Origin: Macquaria australasica
Taxonomy: Eukaryota; Chordata; Actinopteri; Centrarchiformes; Percichthyidae
DNA: 64,000 nt
Assembly (NCBI GenBank): GCA_005408345.1
Contig: SEMN01000708.1
Span: forward strand, 62,001-126,000
Direction of reading: 5' to 3'
The notes under the pieces are model-generated. The model had not been told where the DNA came from, searched no databases, and saw only the letters and a list, made by a program, of their open reading frames with translations. This document shows, piece by piece, positions 15,345-29,800 of the stretch. A program made the position numbers and the translations under genes. The first letter of the stretch is position 1, and each line of letters starts with the position of its first letter.

Positions 15345-17035
15345 AAAACACTTGTTAAAACCTGAACTGCAGCTCGGCTGCCTTTTCTATCATTTCTATG
15401 GAGGCTCTTTAGTTTTAAGCTCTACTCTGGGAAAAATCCTTTTTAAATGTATTTCTTGTATTTTGTAAATGAACAATTAAACTCATTTTCTGTTTCTGGT
15501 GTCATGTCGTTCGTTTTTATTAAAGCAACGTTTTGACCTGCAAGGACTTCGTAAGGCAAACATCCACGTGGCCAAAAAGCAGGCGATATATATACGATAT
15601 AACGAAAAATGACAGCTCCGTCCACAATTAAGAGATTACATGATACAAAATAACACCCCTATTAATTTGCTATGTACAGAGAAAACACACAATATAGACC
15701 ATAAAGGACATTTTTCTAAAAGCATATTTATGCACTATACAAGAGAAAAATGTGTACATTGTGCAGAATATGCACGAATGCAAATTTAAATTTGTTATGT
15801 AAAATTCATCATTTAAAAGCACGGGTTGATGCTCTGTTTAATATATAACTCCAAAAATGTTTCATGTTGGAGAAGATGTTCCCCAGATCACCATTGTTTC
15901 ACCAGACTTTTGTACTTTTATACTTTGACTTTTAATAGTAGTTGTCAGTATTTCACTATGCAATTCAACAGCACCAAAAACTGCAGCCTCCACAATGATT
16001 CTATAATTGAATCAACACATCTGTGAAACAGTTTCATCTAAAACTGAACATTATAACCTTCATGAAGGGAGGATTTATCAGAGCACTGCTGCTTTGTTTT
16101 AGCCAGGACCTAATAAACTGACATCTGAGGGTATTATATTATTAGTAGTATGTAAAGTAAGTAAATGTTCTTCATATTTGCATGTTTTATACTGTACATT
16201 TAGTGCTACAATTGCATCATTTCACCACTAGAGGGCGTTGTTGTTCACATTATTCTTAGCAATTTGTTGAACTGTGTTTTTCAGTGATGTAAGTCAACAT
16301 TTCCCCCCTCCTGTGGTGCTCAGAGGCTTGAAAAATAATAAACCGCAGACCTCACTGTAAACTGTTTTCACTTTTTTTTTTAACCTTTGGCAGAAAATAG
16401 TTCCAAATGAAAACATGCCCCGGTGATGTGTAGATTCTCCAGAGACTGCAGGACATTGTTTCTAGAAAGACACTCTGTTAAATGCAAATTTAAAATGGCA
16501 CACATGGAATACCTCCATTGTTCTGGGATGGAGGCAGACGTCAGTTCTGGATATGTCGAACCTCTGCAAATAAAACCAAAATGTATTATTGTGTTTTGGG
16601 TGAACTGACCTTTTAATACCATTTTTTTTCTCCCTATAGTCAGTAATGGTTGTGTGCTCCTTACATGTTGGCACTCTATCATGTTGCCTTTGGTACACTT
16701 ATCTGCTTTAATATCACTCCCCAGGTGTACCTGTATTGCTTATTTATTAGTTTCTATGCTTTTGCTTTTAAATTACCCTGTGATCCACCGTTGCACTGCA
16801 TTTTATTTTTACTTCTTGCTTATGAATCTAGATGTTATGATTGTTATATGTCTTTTAAACACCTAAGCTACCACATGATTTTTTTTTCTGCACAGAACAA
16901 AGCTTCAGCTGATTAAACCCCATTAGGATGATTAAGAATCGTTCCGTGAGCCACAATGCACCTGCACATTTTTGTGTAGTTATTTCTATGTATGACCTGT
17001 CTATTAAATCTTCTGAAAAGTTCAACATTGCATAC
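15345..17035. other. Intergenic DNA, no gene recognised
   Basis: AT-rich sequence with short open frames on both strands. None has a recognisable domain, codon bias or splice context. No clear mobile element boundaries are seen. Confidence 0.5.
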
Positions 17036-17039
17036 AGAT

Positions 17040-17480
17040 TTCATTCAGTTCAGTTCAGTTTTATTTATATAGCATCATATCATAACAAAGTTATCTCAGG
17101 GCACTTTTTCGAATAGAGCAGGTCTAGACCGACTCTTTATATTTACAGAGACCCAACAGTTCCCACCATGAGCAGCACTAGGAGACAGAGGCAAGGAAAA
17201 ACTCCCTTTTAACAGGTAGAAACCTCGAGCAGAACCAGAACCAGAACCAGAACCAGGCTCTGGGTGGGCGGTCATCTGCCTCGAACATACAACAGCACAG
17301 TACAGTTCTACATAGAGATGTAAAGCAATAGTTGTGGTGATGGTATTGATGTTCATATTAATAGAAATAATAATAAGAGCAGTAACAGTAATAGCAGCAG
17401 CGGGTGCAGAGCAGGAGCACGGGGGCAGCAGGTGGCTGCAACCACAGACCCAGACTCAACAGCTCCGGAGGCAGAAATGT
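17040..17480. repeat. Dispersed repeat starting TTCAGTTTTATTTATATAGC
   Basis: A three-fold TTCAG tandem leads into TTTTATTTATATAGC, then GAGACAGAGGCAAGGAAAAA, a five-unit CAGAACC hexamer-like run near 17230, and AGCAGCAGCGGGTGCAGAGC. I recognise this layout as a widespread teleost interspersed repeat. No coding capacity. Confidence 0.6.
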
Positions 17481-17499
17481 AAAGACAACACTTCAAATA

Positions 17500-19500
17500 A
17501 AGCAAAATAGTTTTACTAGAAGTAAGAACCCTGAACTCTGATGAATCTATGGAAGATTTTTTTGTCAGATGATGGACCCCCACAGCCCTCTCAGATGAAC
17601 TCAAGTACCCCTTCATCAACATTCAACTATTTCAGCTATCTGTCCATTAGCTAACTATTACAAATATCCATTACTTTTAGCTAATTACTTCCAGTTATCA
17701 ATGCTTTAAGTTATTTAACCATTTCTCTATCTAATTTCAAAAACTTTTAGCTATCTATTTCAATTATTTCTCTGTTATACTATTTCAAATTAAATAGTTA
17801 CATTACTTTTAGAAAACTATTTCAACATGCTTAAAGCTTTTTTACCATTTTCATTAGCCTACTTAGCTCCATTTCAACAATTTATCCATTAGCGAACCAT
17901 TTCAAGTGTTTCCAGTACTTTTAGAAAACTGCTAAGACTCTCAAATCCAACGCATGCAGGTATTACAGCTGACCCAATATGGGAATATATTTTTCCAATC
18001 AAATCATAATTTCTATTTTTTTAGATAGATACTCCCACAAACTCTCCATGTACCCTCTGGTAACTGCGGATGAATTCCCTGGGACACAACGTTGGGAATC
18101 ACTCATCTGCACCTTTAAGCTTAAACACTGAGTGAATTACTGAAGCCAATGATGGAAATCCTAAATGAAGCCACAGAATTGTCCTTTTAGCGCCCACACA
18201 GGATGCAGCCGACTCAGATCACTTTGGTCTGATCAGATTATGGGGGCATCTTTCCGCTGGACTGTTTATAGTTACTGTCAGATCAGGTTGTTATAAAAGA
18301 GAATCTGATTGCTATTTATTGGCTTATCTGGACTGGATTTTCCACTGGCTGATACATAAACTTATGAGGCTGACGTTTGGTCTTTCATTAAAAATTGCAT
18401 ATAGTTCTCAGTGTTTCTCCTTTTATAGACCTTTTTCACAGCAGACATTTTGTCATGTTATAGCAGGGAAAGTAGGTCTACAGACGTAATTAATATTTAT
18501 AATGACTGCATTACATCTAGGCCTAAATGGAACACAGACATCATTAATTAGTGTTATTAATTGGACATGTGGTCTTGGTGATGGAAAAAGACTTTACTTA
18601 CATTACAATATGTGTACTCCATTCAAAACTTTATTTCTGTAAAGGTAAACAAGTATTAGCAAATTAAAAAGGTACTGAAGCATCAGAAGTAAAATAATTT
18701 GTATCTCCAGTTTTGGGGGCATTTATGCTTTTTTTTTTCAGTTAATTGTATTTTCCTATTTATTTATTTCCCAACATGAAGGTCTAAATGCTTTGAATTC
18801 AGAGCCTTCTCCACGCTGACAAGAATAAATATTTGGTGGATAAATAAAGCCTTTACTCATTTATTATTTCTTTAACCTGAAAGTAGTCAAATTTAAACAT
18901 GCCCAAAAACTGCTGCTGATGCTAAAACCCACAAATTATAACAACATCATTAGGACTCATCCTAATATATCCCAAGGTATATATACCTTTTATATACCTT
19001 TAAAATAAACTAATTTGATTGATACATTTTGATTGGATTTCACACAAGAATGCACCTGTATGCACTACATGATTATTGTCCTTTGATTTGGTGAATTCCT
19101 ATTTTCTTTTTATTTTACTAAGTCGTGTTGTATTTATTATTTTAGTATTTTTTTCCTTTGTTCTCTTTTTTTTCTTTTCTTAAGTAGAGTTGATGGGAGG
19201 TCCGTTGTATGAGCCTGTTGTATAACATCTGTTTTATTTCTATTATCTGCTTTTATGCTGTTGTAAATGTGTGCAAACTAAAAAAAAAGCTAAACATATT
19301 ATGGATCTAGAGGGAAAGTCAGTAAGATTCCCAAATGTAGGGAAGAAAGAGGTAAATAAAGTTGTGGTGATATTATTAATAATATGTTGTGATCTTATTT
19401 TTTATTTGATGTAAAAATTAGGGAGTTTGTTAGTTATTAGCATTTCCATTTTGTACGACTCTACCACTGGTGGAGTAAGTATTCAGATTGACAAACATCT
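17500..19500. other. AT-rich intergenic DNA, no gene seen
   Basis: Contains a local degenerate repetition of AGCTATCTATTTCAA-like phrases at about 17620-17940 and otherwise unremarkable AT-rich sequence. No exon-like signal was found on either strand. Confidence 0.5.
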
Positions 19501-19529
19501 TTGTTCAGCGTTTTTAAACTGGTGGTGTT

Positions 19530-19827
19530 GTCAGGCTCACTAGACAGAGGACCCACAAAGCAGACTCTGACACGGGGGAAAAGTCCAAATACTTTAATGT
19601 CCAAATGTTCGGTACACAGGTGGTCAGTCCAATCAGGCAGAGGTATCCAAAACACAAGGCAAAAACTCACAGGTCCAAAACACAAACGACGGTTCACAAA
19701 GAGGAGGGACATGCACGAAGGGGAAACCGCTGGAAAGCTCACACAGGGTCAAGACAATCTGGCACAGAAGGGAAGGGAACCACACCTTAAATACACTGAG
19801 GGGGAGGAGACAACGAGACACAGGTGA

Positions 19828-19830
<3 letters not shown>
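19530..19830. repeat. Dispersed fish repeat followed by (AT)n
   Basis: Contains CACAAAGCAGACTCTGACAC, TTCGGTACACAGGTGGTCAG, AACTCACAGGTCCAAAACAC and GGAAAGCTCACACAGGGTCA, then GAGACACAGGTG and about 30 bp of AT. I recognise these phrases from a common fish interspersed repeat. The 108-aa frame at 19501 reads through it and is not a gene. Confidence 0.65.
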
Positions 19831-19865
<35 letters not shown>

Positions 19866-20199
19866 CATATATATAGTACATTTACAGAGATAAAAACTTT
19901 TAAACTCTTAACTTAAAGTTTTTCAAGACATTTTATCTGCTCTTAGCAACCGCTACCGTAGCTTTTGTGATGACTGGTTGGAGCAAAGTGACAAAAAACA
20001 ACAAAAAACAGCTAGCATGAACACGATGTCATGGATGAAGTGAAACGAAATGACAACTTTTCACAACCCGACCAACCAAAAGTTGATCAACACCACTGTA
20101 AATGTTGGCCAAAAAGGCTAATTTTCAACTGTTGTCCCTCAGCCACATATTAAATGTGCCATTAAAGCAACAATAAAACACAAAATATGTAAAATCTGA

Positions 20200-20580
20200 A
20201 CATGAGAAAGCAAAAGAAAAATGTACAAGTAAGAATTATATAAATGTCAGAATACTCAGTGTTATGTAAAAAGACCTGCATTCTCAAGTAAAAATCTATT
20301 TAAGTATTATCAGGAAAAGGTATTTTATTATCAAAAGTAAGTGAGTGATCTCTTTCTGGATTATTATTAATGCATTAACATGTAAAATGCATCATATTTA
20401 CAAGTTTATCATATGTTTTTGTAAACTGCAAAGCTGTCTAATACATGTAGTATAGTAAAAACTTCAGTATGTCCCTCTTAAATGTAGTGGAGTAGAAGAA
20501 TAAAGTAGCATAAAATGGAAATAAGCAGGTAAAGTACATGCATACCTCAGTAAAAGTACTTTCCACCACAGATTCCTACT
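20200..20580. repeat. Diverged relative of the CAGTGGTGG-type element
   Basis: Phrases such as AAAAAGACCTGCATTCTCAA, AGTAGAAGAATAAAGTAGCA and CTCAGTAAAAGTACTTTCCA lead to a terminal CCACCACAG near 20571. The order and terminus resemble the hAT-like element at 38775, but with considerable divergence. Confidence 0.55.
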
Positions 20581-20676
20581 TTTCCTTCAATACATTTCAA
20601 AAGAAAGACACCGTAGTTTACAGATTTATCCGACAGCAGTTGTAGATTCACAGATTTACATTGAACATTTTGGCTG

Positions 20677-20678
<2 letters not shown>

Positions 20679-20760
<82 letters not shown>
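20679..20760. repeat. (GT)n microsatellite, about 82 bp
   Basis: Uninterrupted GT dinucleotide, the longest such tract in the window. It generates VCVCVC and THTHTH open frames that are not genes. Confidence 0.97.
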
Positions 20761-20763
<3 letters not shown>

Positions 20764-22084
20764 GTCCCCGGGGCCTGAAGTCTGCGATAGGGAAACCACT
20801 TCCTGAATGCACAAACACATGGCACATAAACAGTGGAAGTGCTCGATTTACACATATGCAACATTTGGAGAGCATTTGTTTAGTTTAGTTTTATGCCTTG
20901 GATTTGAATGCAATACCTTTACTTGTCTGAATACGTCTTCCTCCACCGCACAATAGTCACAAACTGTCTGTGTGACAAACTGTCTGTGTGAGTGCTTGAT
21001 TAATGACGCCAGTCGTACCAACAGGTGTAAACAGATGCCAAACACAAACCTAAAAAACAAAAAAAAACAGCAAAAAAAGGTCTTTTGGGATTTATGATGA
21101 TGTACAGACAGACTGAATGCAAATGGAGGAAAAGGCGTCAGAGTGATATAGAAAGATAGAGGCCACTTAAATCCTCGGCACAGGATGGGACTCCACCCGC
21201 GGTCGTTAATGATGAAAGCGGCTCCATTTTAAAGACGCTGGCCTCGCTTTTGCCACATTCATCTGCACTTCCTGTCTTTAACAATACACAAACACTTCCT
21301 TTTCCCCATTTCCTGCATTAAGCTCTTTGATAAAAAAACAAACAAAAAAAACGTGTCCCCTTGTGGACAATGTGATTGATTTTAAATTGAAATTCCTTTA
21401 AAGGAATTTGTTACAGGGTAAAAAAGGAAACTGTGGCAACCATGTGGATAAACCCTTTAAAGTACTTCAGTGGGTTTGCAGACTTTAGACCAATTACTAC
21501 AAATTGTATATAAATTGCTTTGCTGATACAATATATTTTCTATGGCATTGTCTCAGTTTTTAGATGGTAGCCAGCGGTTTCAGGTCATTTCACTATGAAA
21601 ATTAACTTGCAGAGACTTAGAGCTTCCTTGAGATAGATTATCTACCATCACAGTGAACATTACTATGCCTTTATTATTTCTTATCACATTTTCACACCAG
21701 AAAGTGGGGACAAGCTTTTCATTTGTGGGTCCTTGTGTAGTAGGTGGTGCTGGAATCTTGGTAGTGAGTATTTGCAGGTCATGCAGTGGATCGTTATTTA
21801 GCTTAAACCCATAAAAACATAGAGAAGAAACAGCAGAGACCTAAAAACAATAAATTTCATTAAAGGAATTGTTCAGCATTTTGGGAAATAGCCCATGTTT
21901 ACTTGCTCTCTGAGAAGATTGACACCACTGCTCATGCTCTGTCCGAAGTTTACTAAATCCACATATAAAGAACAATGTTTCGCTAAATAGTCACTTGTCT
22001 GGCATTTACACAGACTAAAGCCACATTGGGACCGGATTTATGTCTCTGAAGTGGATCTCTGAGCTGCTTGTCCTGCTACTTTTT

Positions 22085-22560
22085 TTTCTGTTTTTATATC
22101 AACTCAGTGTGAAAAGTTTGTGAAAATGGAGCAAGTCAAAAATGGTTTTGCTAATGTGATAGATGGAAACATGCAACACCAACATTTAGGCCTATTTGGG
22201 AACCAATATGATGACAGAAAAGATTTCAACCATCAGGAGAGCAAGACCCTGGGTCAGGGTCAAGGGTCAGTTAGCGTTACTGCTATTCTCTTTTGTGCCT
22301 ATATTTGTTTACATTTTGGCAAATTGGCGCCATTAGAAGTATGCCGAATTAGCTATTAGTAGTACTTGTTTGTATTGTACTCATGGATGTACGGACAACT
22401 GTCAATGGATTACTTTGATACTGAAGAAAACTTTAAAATGTGATGATTCTCAGTCAAGTTCTGGAGCATCTTTTTTTCTCTGATTTCTAAGCGGATTTAT
22501 GGACGTCCGTCGCGATATCCATGGTGATCAGAGGATTTTGTCCAATACTTAGATCAAATA
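22085..22560 (+). repeat. Family-B dispersed repeat, near-complete copy with short ORF
   Basis: Matches, in the same order, the copy at 32515-33020 and partly that at 44630-44940: GTGAAAATGGAGCAAGTC, TTTGCTAATGTGATAGATGG, TTTACATTTTGGCAAATTGG, GGATTACTTTGATACTGAAG and CTAAGCGGATTTATGGACGT. An open frame at 22120-22359 (79 aa, ending AYICLHFGKLAPLEVCRISY) has a counterpart in the 32515 copy. No known domain; more likely the frame is incidental to the repeat than a protein gene. Confidence 0.75.
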
Positions 22561-24169
22561 CCTACAAATTTAAAGGAGAAGTTTGACATTTTTGGGAGGG
22601 GAAATATGCTTACGGTATTTACTTTATTGCCGAAGTCTCCCGGCAACCAGCGGAGACTCCAGGAAGTTACTGGGCCCATCCAAGTAATACACCGGCCCCT
22701 AAGCCAGGTAAGTTTTCCCTCCTGTTTCAGGTTTTTATGATAAGCAAAGTTAGCCACAGCTTCATATATACTGTGCAGACATGAGAGTGGTATTGGTCTT
22801 ATTTTATCTATTTTACAGTTTGTCTTGACAGTGAGCATTGGAGCCTCACAAAGCTCACTATGAACCTGGACATTTAATTACACAGACCACTCTTATGAAG
22901 GCTTCGCCCTCTGAGTTAGATGAAGCTTTGGGAGTCAAGGACAGCAGGGGTCTCTGGGTTGAATTACATTAGTGTATAAAGTATTTTGGTGTTTCTGTGT
23001 CCCCTCAGCTGTTTCAAGTCAACTCCTGTGTTACCTGAGTCAGCCTGGATTTCCCCCGGAGGTCCACTGTCCTGCGAGATCTGCCATGTGTTTTTCAGTT
23101 TACATTCTTTACACCAAAGAAATCAGACAAAACACATGTCCAGGTGGGGCTGTGATGTGGTCCTGGAGGTCTAAACGAGGCCACGGGGGTGCTGAGGGGG
23201 CTGCAGATCCCCTAAAACCATGCTTTATAAAAACTGTTCCTGTTACTTACTGGGATATAGGCTGTATGTGAAGTACACATGTATTTATGGTAAGAAAAAG
23301 AAATCCATCAGACAGACTCCTGGAGAGTTCAGTCCAGTCAGCAATAGGGAGAGTACATAATGTAAGTGTAATTGCTGCCGCTATACAGTGACATGCATGC
23401 GTGATTTGGTTCAAAGAGGAGTGTGTGATTACAGCACTGGCATCTTTTATTATTTCTCTTTTTCGTTTCGGACGAATCAAGGCCAGAGACTCGGAGGACG
23501 TCAGCTCCTCAATCAGAGATGAGATAGAGGAGTCGTAGACCTACAGCACATCTTGTGCTCCACGCTGTCGTCCTGCATACAGACGGACGGCATCCATTTT
23601 CTCAACAGTTCCTGTTTTCCAGTAAGTAAAAAGGTGAAAATCCTGTGGAAGTGTTTTTCTAGTAAAAGGATAGTATGCTAATATCCATGTATGAAATGAC
23701 GATTTGACAACAGTGGGACATTGTGAAAGGAGTCTCTGGTAGTGATGAACCTCCAGAGAATTATCAGCTGAATCTGCAGCTCCTCTTGGCTTTACGGAGC
23801 TTTACAGTGAGTTTCAGCTCCTTGTTTATCTGTCCTGGTTCCCTCTCTGCACTCTCACAGCATCATTTTCAGAGAAAAAGCTGTAAAAAGCCACAGCAGC
23901 AAACAGCAGACAGACACGGTCAGAGACTAGCTGATGAACATAGTGGAGCGTTTAGCAGCTAAACCTCCCTCAGGAGGTGGTGGAGACCAAGAACAGAGCT
24001 AACACTGAGGGAATACTGGACTCCAAGGAGGATGTGTAGATAAGAAACTCTTTGCTAACAAGTCCACCATATCAACTTGATGATATTATGTCAATGTTGT
24101 GTTCACAACTTGTTTCCGCTGCCCCCAAGTGGACATGAAAATCAGTTATTGTTAAACACAACGTACAGC

Positions 24170-24530
24170 TGAGGCTGATGGGAATGTCATTAGTTTTGCA
24201 GGTATTTGGTCATAAACCAAAGTGTTGGACAAATTAAATATTTGACCAGATGATGGCGCTAAAGGAAAAGTTAAGTTATTACAGTTCATCCTGAGGGGAA
24301 CATGAATGTCTGAACTAAATTTCATGGCAATCCATCAAATAGTTGCTAAGACATTTCACTCAGAACCACAAACCTGAACCTCATGAGATTGCTAGAGGAA
24401 AAATCAGGTGATCACCAAAGTCAGTAAGGTTTATCCTCTGGGCACTATGAATGTCTGTACAAGATTTTATGCAAATCCAGACTGACTGACAGACCGTCCA
24501 CGCTGCTAGCATGGCTACAAGCTGAATATG
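24170..24530. repeat. Family-D repeat ('TTTCATGGCAATCCATC')
   Basis: Contains ATTTCATGGCAATCCATC, TTCATCCTGAGGGGAACATG, GATCACCAAAGTCAGTAAGG and GCTGCTAGCATGGCTACAAG. Other copies are at 28540-29060, 40195-40350, 61380-61560 and 63690-63880. A widespread fish non-coding repeat. Confidence 0.75.
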
Positions 24531-26822
24531 TTTCTTTACTTGAACCGTTCACCGCTCTACATGTTCAACCTTTGCTAACAGCTTCTTCTCCTTTAACCAA
24601 AAAAGGTTGAAGGCAGCTGTGTCACGTCACCTGAAAACCTCCTGTTACATAAGCTGTGTTTCTGTACATGGAAACAGAGACAAACACTCACACATCATAC
24701 TGTATGCAGATACAAGGAATAACATCTCTTATTTTTTACAACATGTGCAATATATCTTCCAACCATATACAGATACCAGAATACATTACATTAATAAAAC
24801 ATCTTTACAACAACAACAACACACTTGGGAATGAGTCTCTAAAGAAGCTGAACGAGCCAAAGCTGTTATAGACCACATTACAGAGTCCAATGCAGAGCAG
24901 TACATGAGAGTGACAGTGTGTGCAACTGGACATCATGAAGAAAATCAACCACGTTTCAAAAGATCTATATTCACAGGGTTAATGTTATTTATATTAAACA
25001 AAGTGCAGTTTTAATTACCATTAACATATATCGAACATTACGTTACGTTATCTTTATCACTCTCTTCCATTTAATAGCCAGAGTGTAACGATAATGTACA
25101 CTTAAACTGAAGCTCACATTGACTTTAATATGACTTTAGTATGAAAAGAATTACAGTTCAAATTACAAACTGGAATACAACATGGTTCAGAAGAGACTGC
25201 TGCATTTTTACAGCTGAAACAATGAGGTGATTAATCAACTAGCTGACAGACAAGAAATTGATCTGCAACAAATTTGATGAGAGTTTAATCGTTAAAGTTG
25301 TTGTTTTTTAACGAAAAGTCCCCAAAATTCCCCGGCTCCAGCTCCTCAAATGGAAATATTTGGTTTTCTTTGTCTCTTATGGCAGTAAACTGAATATCTT
25401 TGGGGTTTGGACTGATGGTCGGACAAAACAAACAATTTCAATTTGTAAAGTTGATTTTTGGAACACACTGGAGTGCATTTTTCTCCATTTTCTGACATTT
25501 TGTAAACCAAACGATTCATCAGTTATCGAGGAAATAACTGGCAGATTAATTGATAATGTCAATTAATCTGTAGTTATTAGTACCTTTCAAAAGTGTGGCG
25601 ACTGTGCTGCAATACATTTATGTCCTTGTGTTTTAAAGAAATATATTTTGAATCTGGCAGCGACTGGAACTGAAGACTTCAGATTAGAGTCTTTACATAT
25701 CACACATTATATGATTTTACCCAGTGCACCTGACCCAGACTGGAACAGACCCGATCCAACTTGGTCCCAATGGTTGTCTCGCCCAGATTCAATATTCATA
25801 ATCGGCTCAGCGGTCGTAGTGTGTGTCCCGGCCTTAACCTGAAGTTAGCATTATGTCAAACCCATCAGCTATTATCTGACGACAATTTAGCCTCTGGGGG
25901 CAACGGCCAATGTTTAGGGGCTTTCGGAGTAGCCAGCGGATATCCGGGCCAAGACTTCCTCTTCTGTGCATCGGTCATTGTTTACAGTCCAGTTAGCAAT
26001 CTCGGAACCCATCAGCTATCATCTGAGGACGTTTTGAATGCAGATAAAATTTTAAAAATGCTAATAAAAAGCTAATCTCTAGGGTTCCGAGAAGCTAAAT
26101 CATTGTCAGACGATAGCCGATGGGTTTGGAGGCTGCATTTCGGCCAATGCGTTCCGCCTCTTTTGGTCTCCACACAGACTGTTTACCTGCATGCAACCAA
26201 AGCCCGCTCAAACGTGATTGGTCAGTACTACTCTACAAACGGAAACCAGAACGCTTCCGATTCCATTCATATGCAGAATCTGTTTATAGAGATTAGTTTC
26301 GTTTCACAAAGTTCACTCACTGACTGTAATCTCAAACTCTACAGGAAACAACCCCATAGCGCCGTGCAGGGTTCATGGGTATACACACGTGTGGATGTTG
26401 ACATATGAAAGCCAGTAGTTTCCTCATGCATCACAAAATGAATCTCAGTGTTGACTGATGCTCACATTCAGCCATTTTTCATCTGTTACTCTACAGAAGT
26501 TCAATTACAGCAAAGAGTCAAGACCATCATGCTAATAGCTACAGTTAAAGTGACTGGGTTTGTTTTGACGCCGTCTAACCCCCGAAATCAACAACCCTGC
26601 AGACTGAGAAGAGTTATTAAAATTCTTTTTCCAACAGCTGTGTGAACCTAAACAAACCAACACCTAAAATTGCCACGGAGTAAACTTTTCCACGCTGGAT
26701 CGGACCAAAGAAAACAAGCTGTAGGTGTGGTCGCACCCTCAGATGAGATCATACCTTCCTTCACTGCTACAAACCAGCAGATTAAGAGCAGTTTGTGTTT
26801 TCTCTGTCGTCTTAGTGAACCA

Positions 26823-26855
<33 letters not shown>
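26823..26855. repeat. (AC)n microsatellite just 3' of the avpr1a stop
   Basis: About 33 bp of CA, starting 15 bp downstream of the avpr1a stop codon on the gene's sense side. It lies in the proximal 3' UTR. Confidence 0.9.
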
Positions 26856-26857
<2 letters not shown>

Positions 26858-26869
26858 TGTTTCCGGTGG

Positions 26870-29800
26870 TCAGGGTGCAGTCGGGCACTGTGGACAGGTT
26901 TTGGGGGTAGAGGTGGGGTTAAGGTCTCTGAACGGCTCGGATATGCGTGGACCCTGCATGCGGGACAGCAGCGTGGTTCGGCGGATGCTGCTGTCCGAAT
27001 CCTGGTGGCCGAACTTGTTCCTCAGCCGGCGGCAACACGGCAGGCTCCTGGTGAAGTCTGAGAGGAGGTGGCCACTGAAGATCATGTAGATCCAGGGGTT
27101 GCAGCAGCTGTTGAGGCTGGCCAGCAGGGCGGAGAGCGTCACGGTGGCGTTCTCAGAGTCTGCAGGGAAACAGAAAGACGCAGATTTATGAGGCACGCTC
27201 TGAGATGTCAACAACTAATCTGAGGTGTTTACTCTTTCTCTTGAGGGAGTCGTGCTGTAGCTCTGAGTTACTGAGCTGCCTGTTAAATGTTTATTCTCGC
27301 CCCCAGACCCAGTTTGAGCCTGTAATCAGTGGATATACATTTTTGGATGTTTGCACTGAAGATTTTTTACCCTGTTACAGAAATAAGCTGCTGACAGACT
27401 TTTTGAAATCAGCAGCAGGATAGAGGTCTGCTGGTGTAAAAAATATACTTTCCTATAAACTGTGTAGGGCTTCAATTAACAATTGTATTCATTACAGATT
27501 ATTTTGACAATTATTTTCTCGATTGATCCCTGAACAGTGACTGTCATAGCGTCTGTCAGTACACGGAGAAACACTCTGCATTTAAAGAGTTTGGAAGCTG
27601 GTGTCTTTTAACCCTTTCAGAAAGCAAAAACACAAGTGCAAAAGGGTAAGGAGCCCATTAAACTGCATGTTTGATTGTCTGCTCTTACGTAAGATGCAAA
27701 CGTTAGCATGTCCGGCTAACTTTGACACATATTTAGCATGTAATGGGAGATAAATGAACAGTTCACACAGGGACACAGGATTCAAACTTGGAAAATGTAT
27801 TTTTCATTTCACTGTGTCAAAAGTCGAAATATCTAGCTTTATTTTCTAAACTTAAGCATCTCAAGGCTTAAAACTACGTTGATATTAACTACATCCAACA
27901 TTTTTGTGAAAAATCACAGTTCTTCTTTCTGTAATCCTGGTTGGACGTATAATTTTGAATCATTTCTGAATCTGTCTGTCATGGTAGTTTGGGTCAAGGA
28001 TCAGAGATCCACCCTGAGAAACTTTGATTTCACTGCGCACGATTTTTGGATTTAAGCTGCTGTTGCTGCCATTCATCACGTTCAGTCTTGACTGTTTTTA
28101 TGCCAGAAAAAAGGATGAGAACTCGGCGTTCCTCTGAAAATGTGTTCCTGTCAGGGTCAAAAAGCTCCTGGAAGCAGCACTTGTACTATCATGAGTCAGT
28201 AAAACTCTCCTCTGAAGCCATAATGAAATTCTTCAGGTGGGTGAGCATCTCCTTCAGGCTGACTGAGCAGGTTTTTACAGACTTTGAGGCGGCAAAGTAA
28301 AATTCATATCTTTACCGCCATCATATGAAACTCACGCCACACTGACTGACTGCATGTCTGAGTTTTGATAAAATGCAAAATAGCCTATCTGCCTTTTTGA
28401 TGTATCTCTATATAGCAGCAGTTTGGCCACTTGCAAAGATTCCAACTAAATTATTTCTGCTTTTGCAGGGTGATTTTTCACACTTATACATACATACACC
28501 TGCTTTTTAACTAATAGTTTGCTGTGAAATTGGATGCAGATATTCATGGTCCCCCGAGGATGAGTCCTGATAAATTTGGTGATCCTCTGACTTTTCCTCT
28601 GGCATCACCAGCAGGTTGACATTTTTGGGTTTTAGCAGTGAACAGTTCAAGTAAAGAACATTTTTCCCGTTTTCAGTTTTTAGCCATGCTAGCAGCATGA
28701 CTCTATCTATAGCAATGTCAGTCAGTCAGTCCACCAATTTGGTCCAGACTGAAATATCTTAACTATTTCATGGATTTCCATCAAATCTTCTACAGACATT
28801 CATGGTCCCCAGAGGACTGATCTTACTGACTCTGGTGATCTCCTGACTTTTACTCTAGCGCCACCATGAGGTTGAACTTTGTGGTTTTGAGTGAAATGTC
28901 TCCACAACTATTGAATGGATTGCTATTAAATTTAGTTCAGACATTCATGTTCCCCTCAGGATGAATTATAATCAAAGCATGATGGTGGCTCTAGAGGAAA
29001 AATCAGGGGATCACCAGAGTAAACGCAGTTCATCCTCTGGGGACATTGATATCATGGCTTGCATCTACAATATTTCCAGGTTTTAAGTGTGACATACAAC
29101 ACGTATACACCTGCTTTTACTTTGAAAATCTCTATGCATGAGTACAGAAAAATGTGCAGATCATTTTAAAGAACTGCGGTGGGGAAACATTTATTCACAG
29201 GTAAATAACTTTTTGTGGTTTTTCACTAAAGCCAAAAATCAGCAGTATTCTTATTCTCTGAATAGTTAATTAAATGGTTTATAAATGCACCTAAGTGATA
29301 TAAGAGTGACATTTTCTCATTTTCCCTAAATAATCAGATTCATAATAACAGACTACTGATGACATTATAAGCATGTTGTATATGCTGCATAATTGATTTT
29401 AGTTCATTTATAGACCGGCCACCTAAAACTGACATCAAGTCTAGTTTCTAGAATAAGTCTCTTACTTTAACAAAAACGTTTATCTTTATGTCATATCTTG
29501 ATGTGAACTATATAAGTTGGCACTGCATTGAATCAGCTGCTTTGGTCTGTGAGAGCAAATAAAAGTGAGCACCGTAATGTCTTTGAGCTCCGATGTGGAT
29601 CAAATAAAAAATACAATCCTAAATACCTCCCCCCTTTGATTCCAGCCCAGATGATTAACTATGTCGGAAAGACAAAGACAGATTTTCATCTTCAGACTTT
29701 TCTGTAATCTTTGCTCTTTTCTTGTGAAATATTATAAATGATATTCCCCTTCAGGCCTCTAGAAAGTAGTCAAATGAAACAACATGAAAAACAAAAATAA

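Noticed and set aside
19501..19827. 108-aa frame and antisense 93-aa frame
   Set aside because: Both traverse a known-type dispersed fish repeat and end in the AT microsatellite.
20547..20888. Open frames of VCVC/THTH repeats
   Set aside because: Direct translation of the (GT)n microsatellite; the same applies to frames at 14330, 42643, 56458, 56648, 57253 (beyond codon 22) and 63000.
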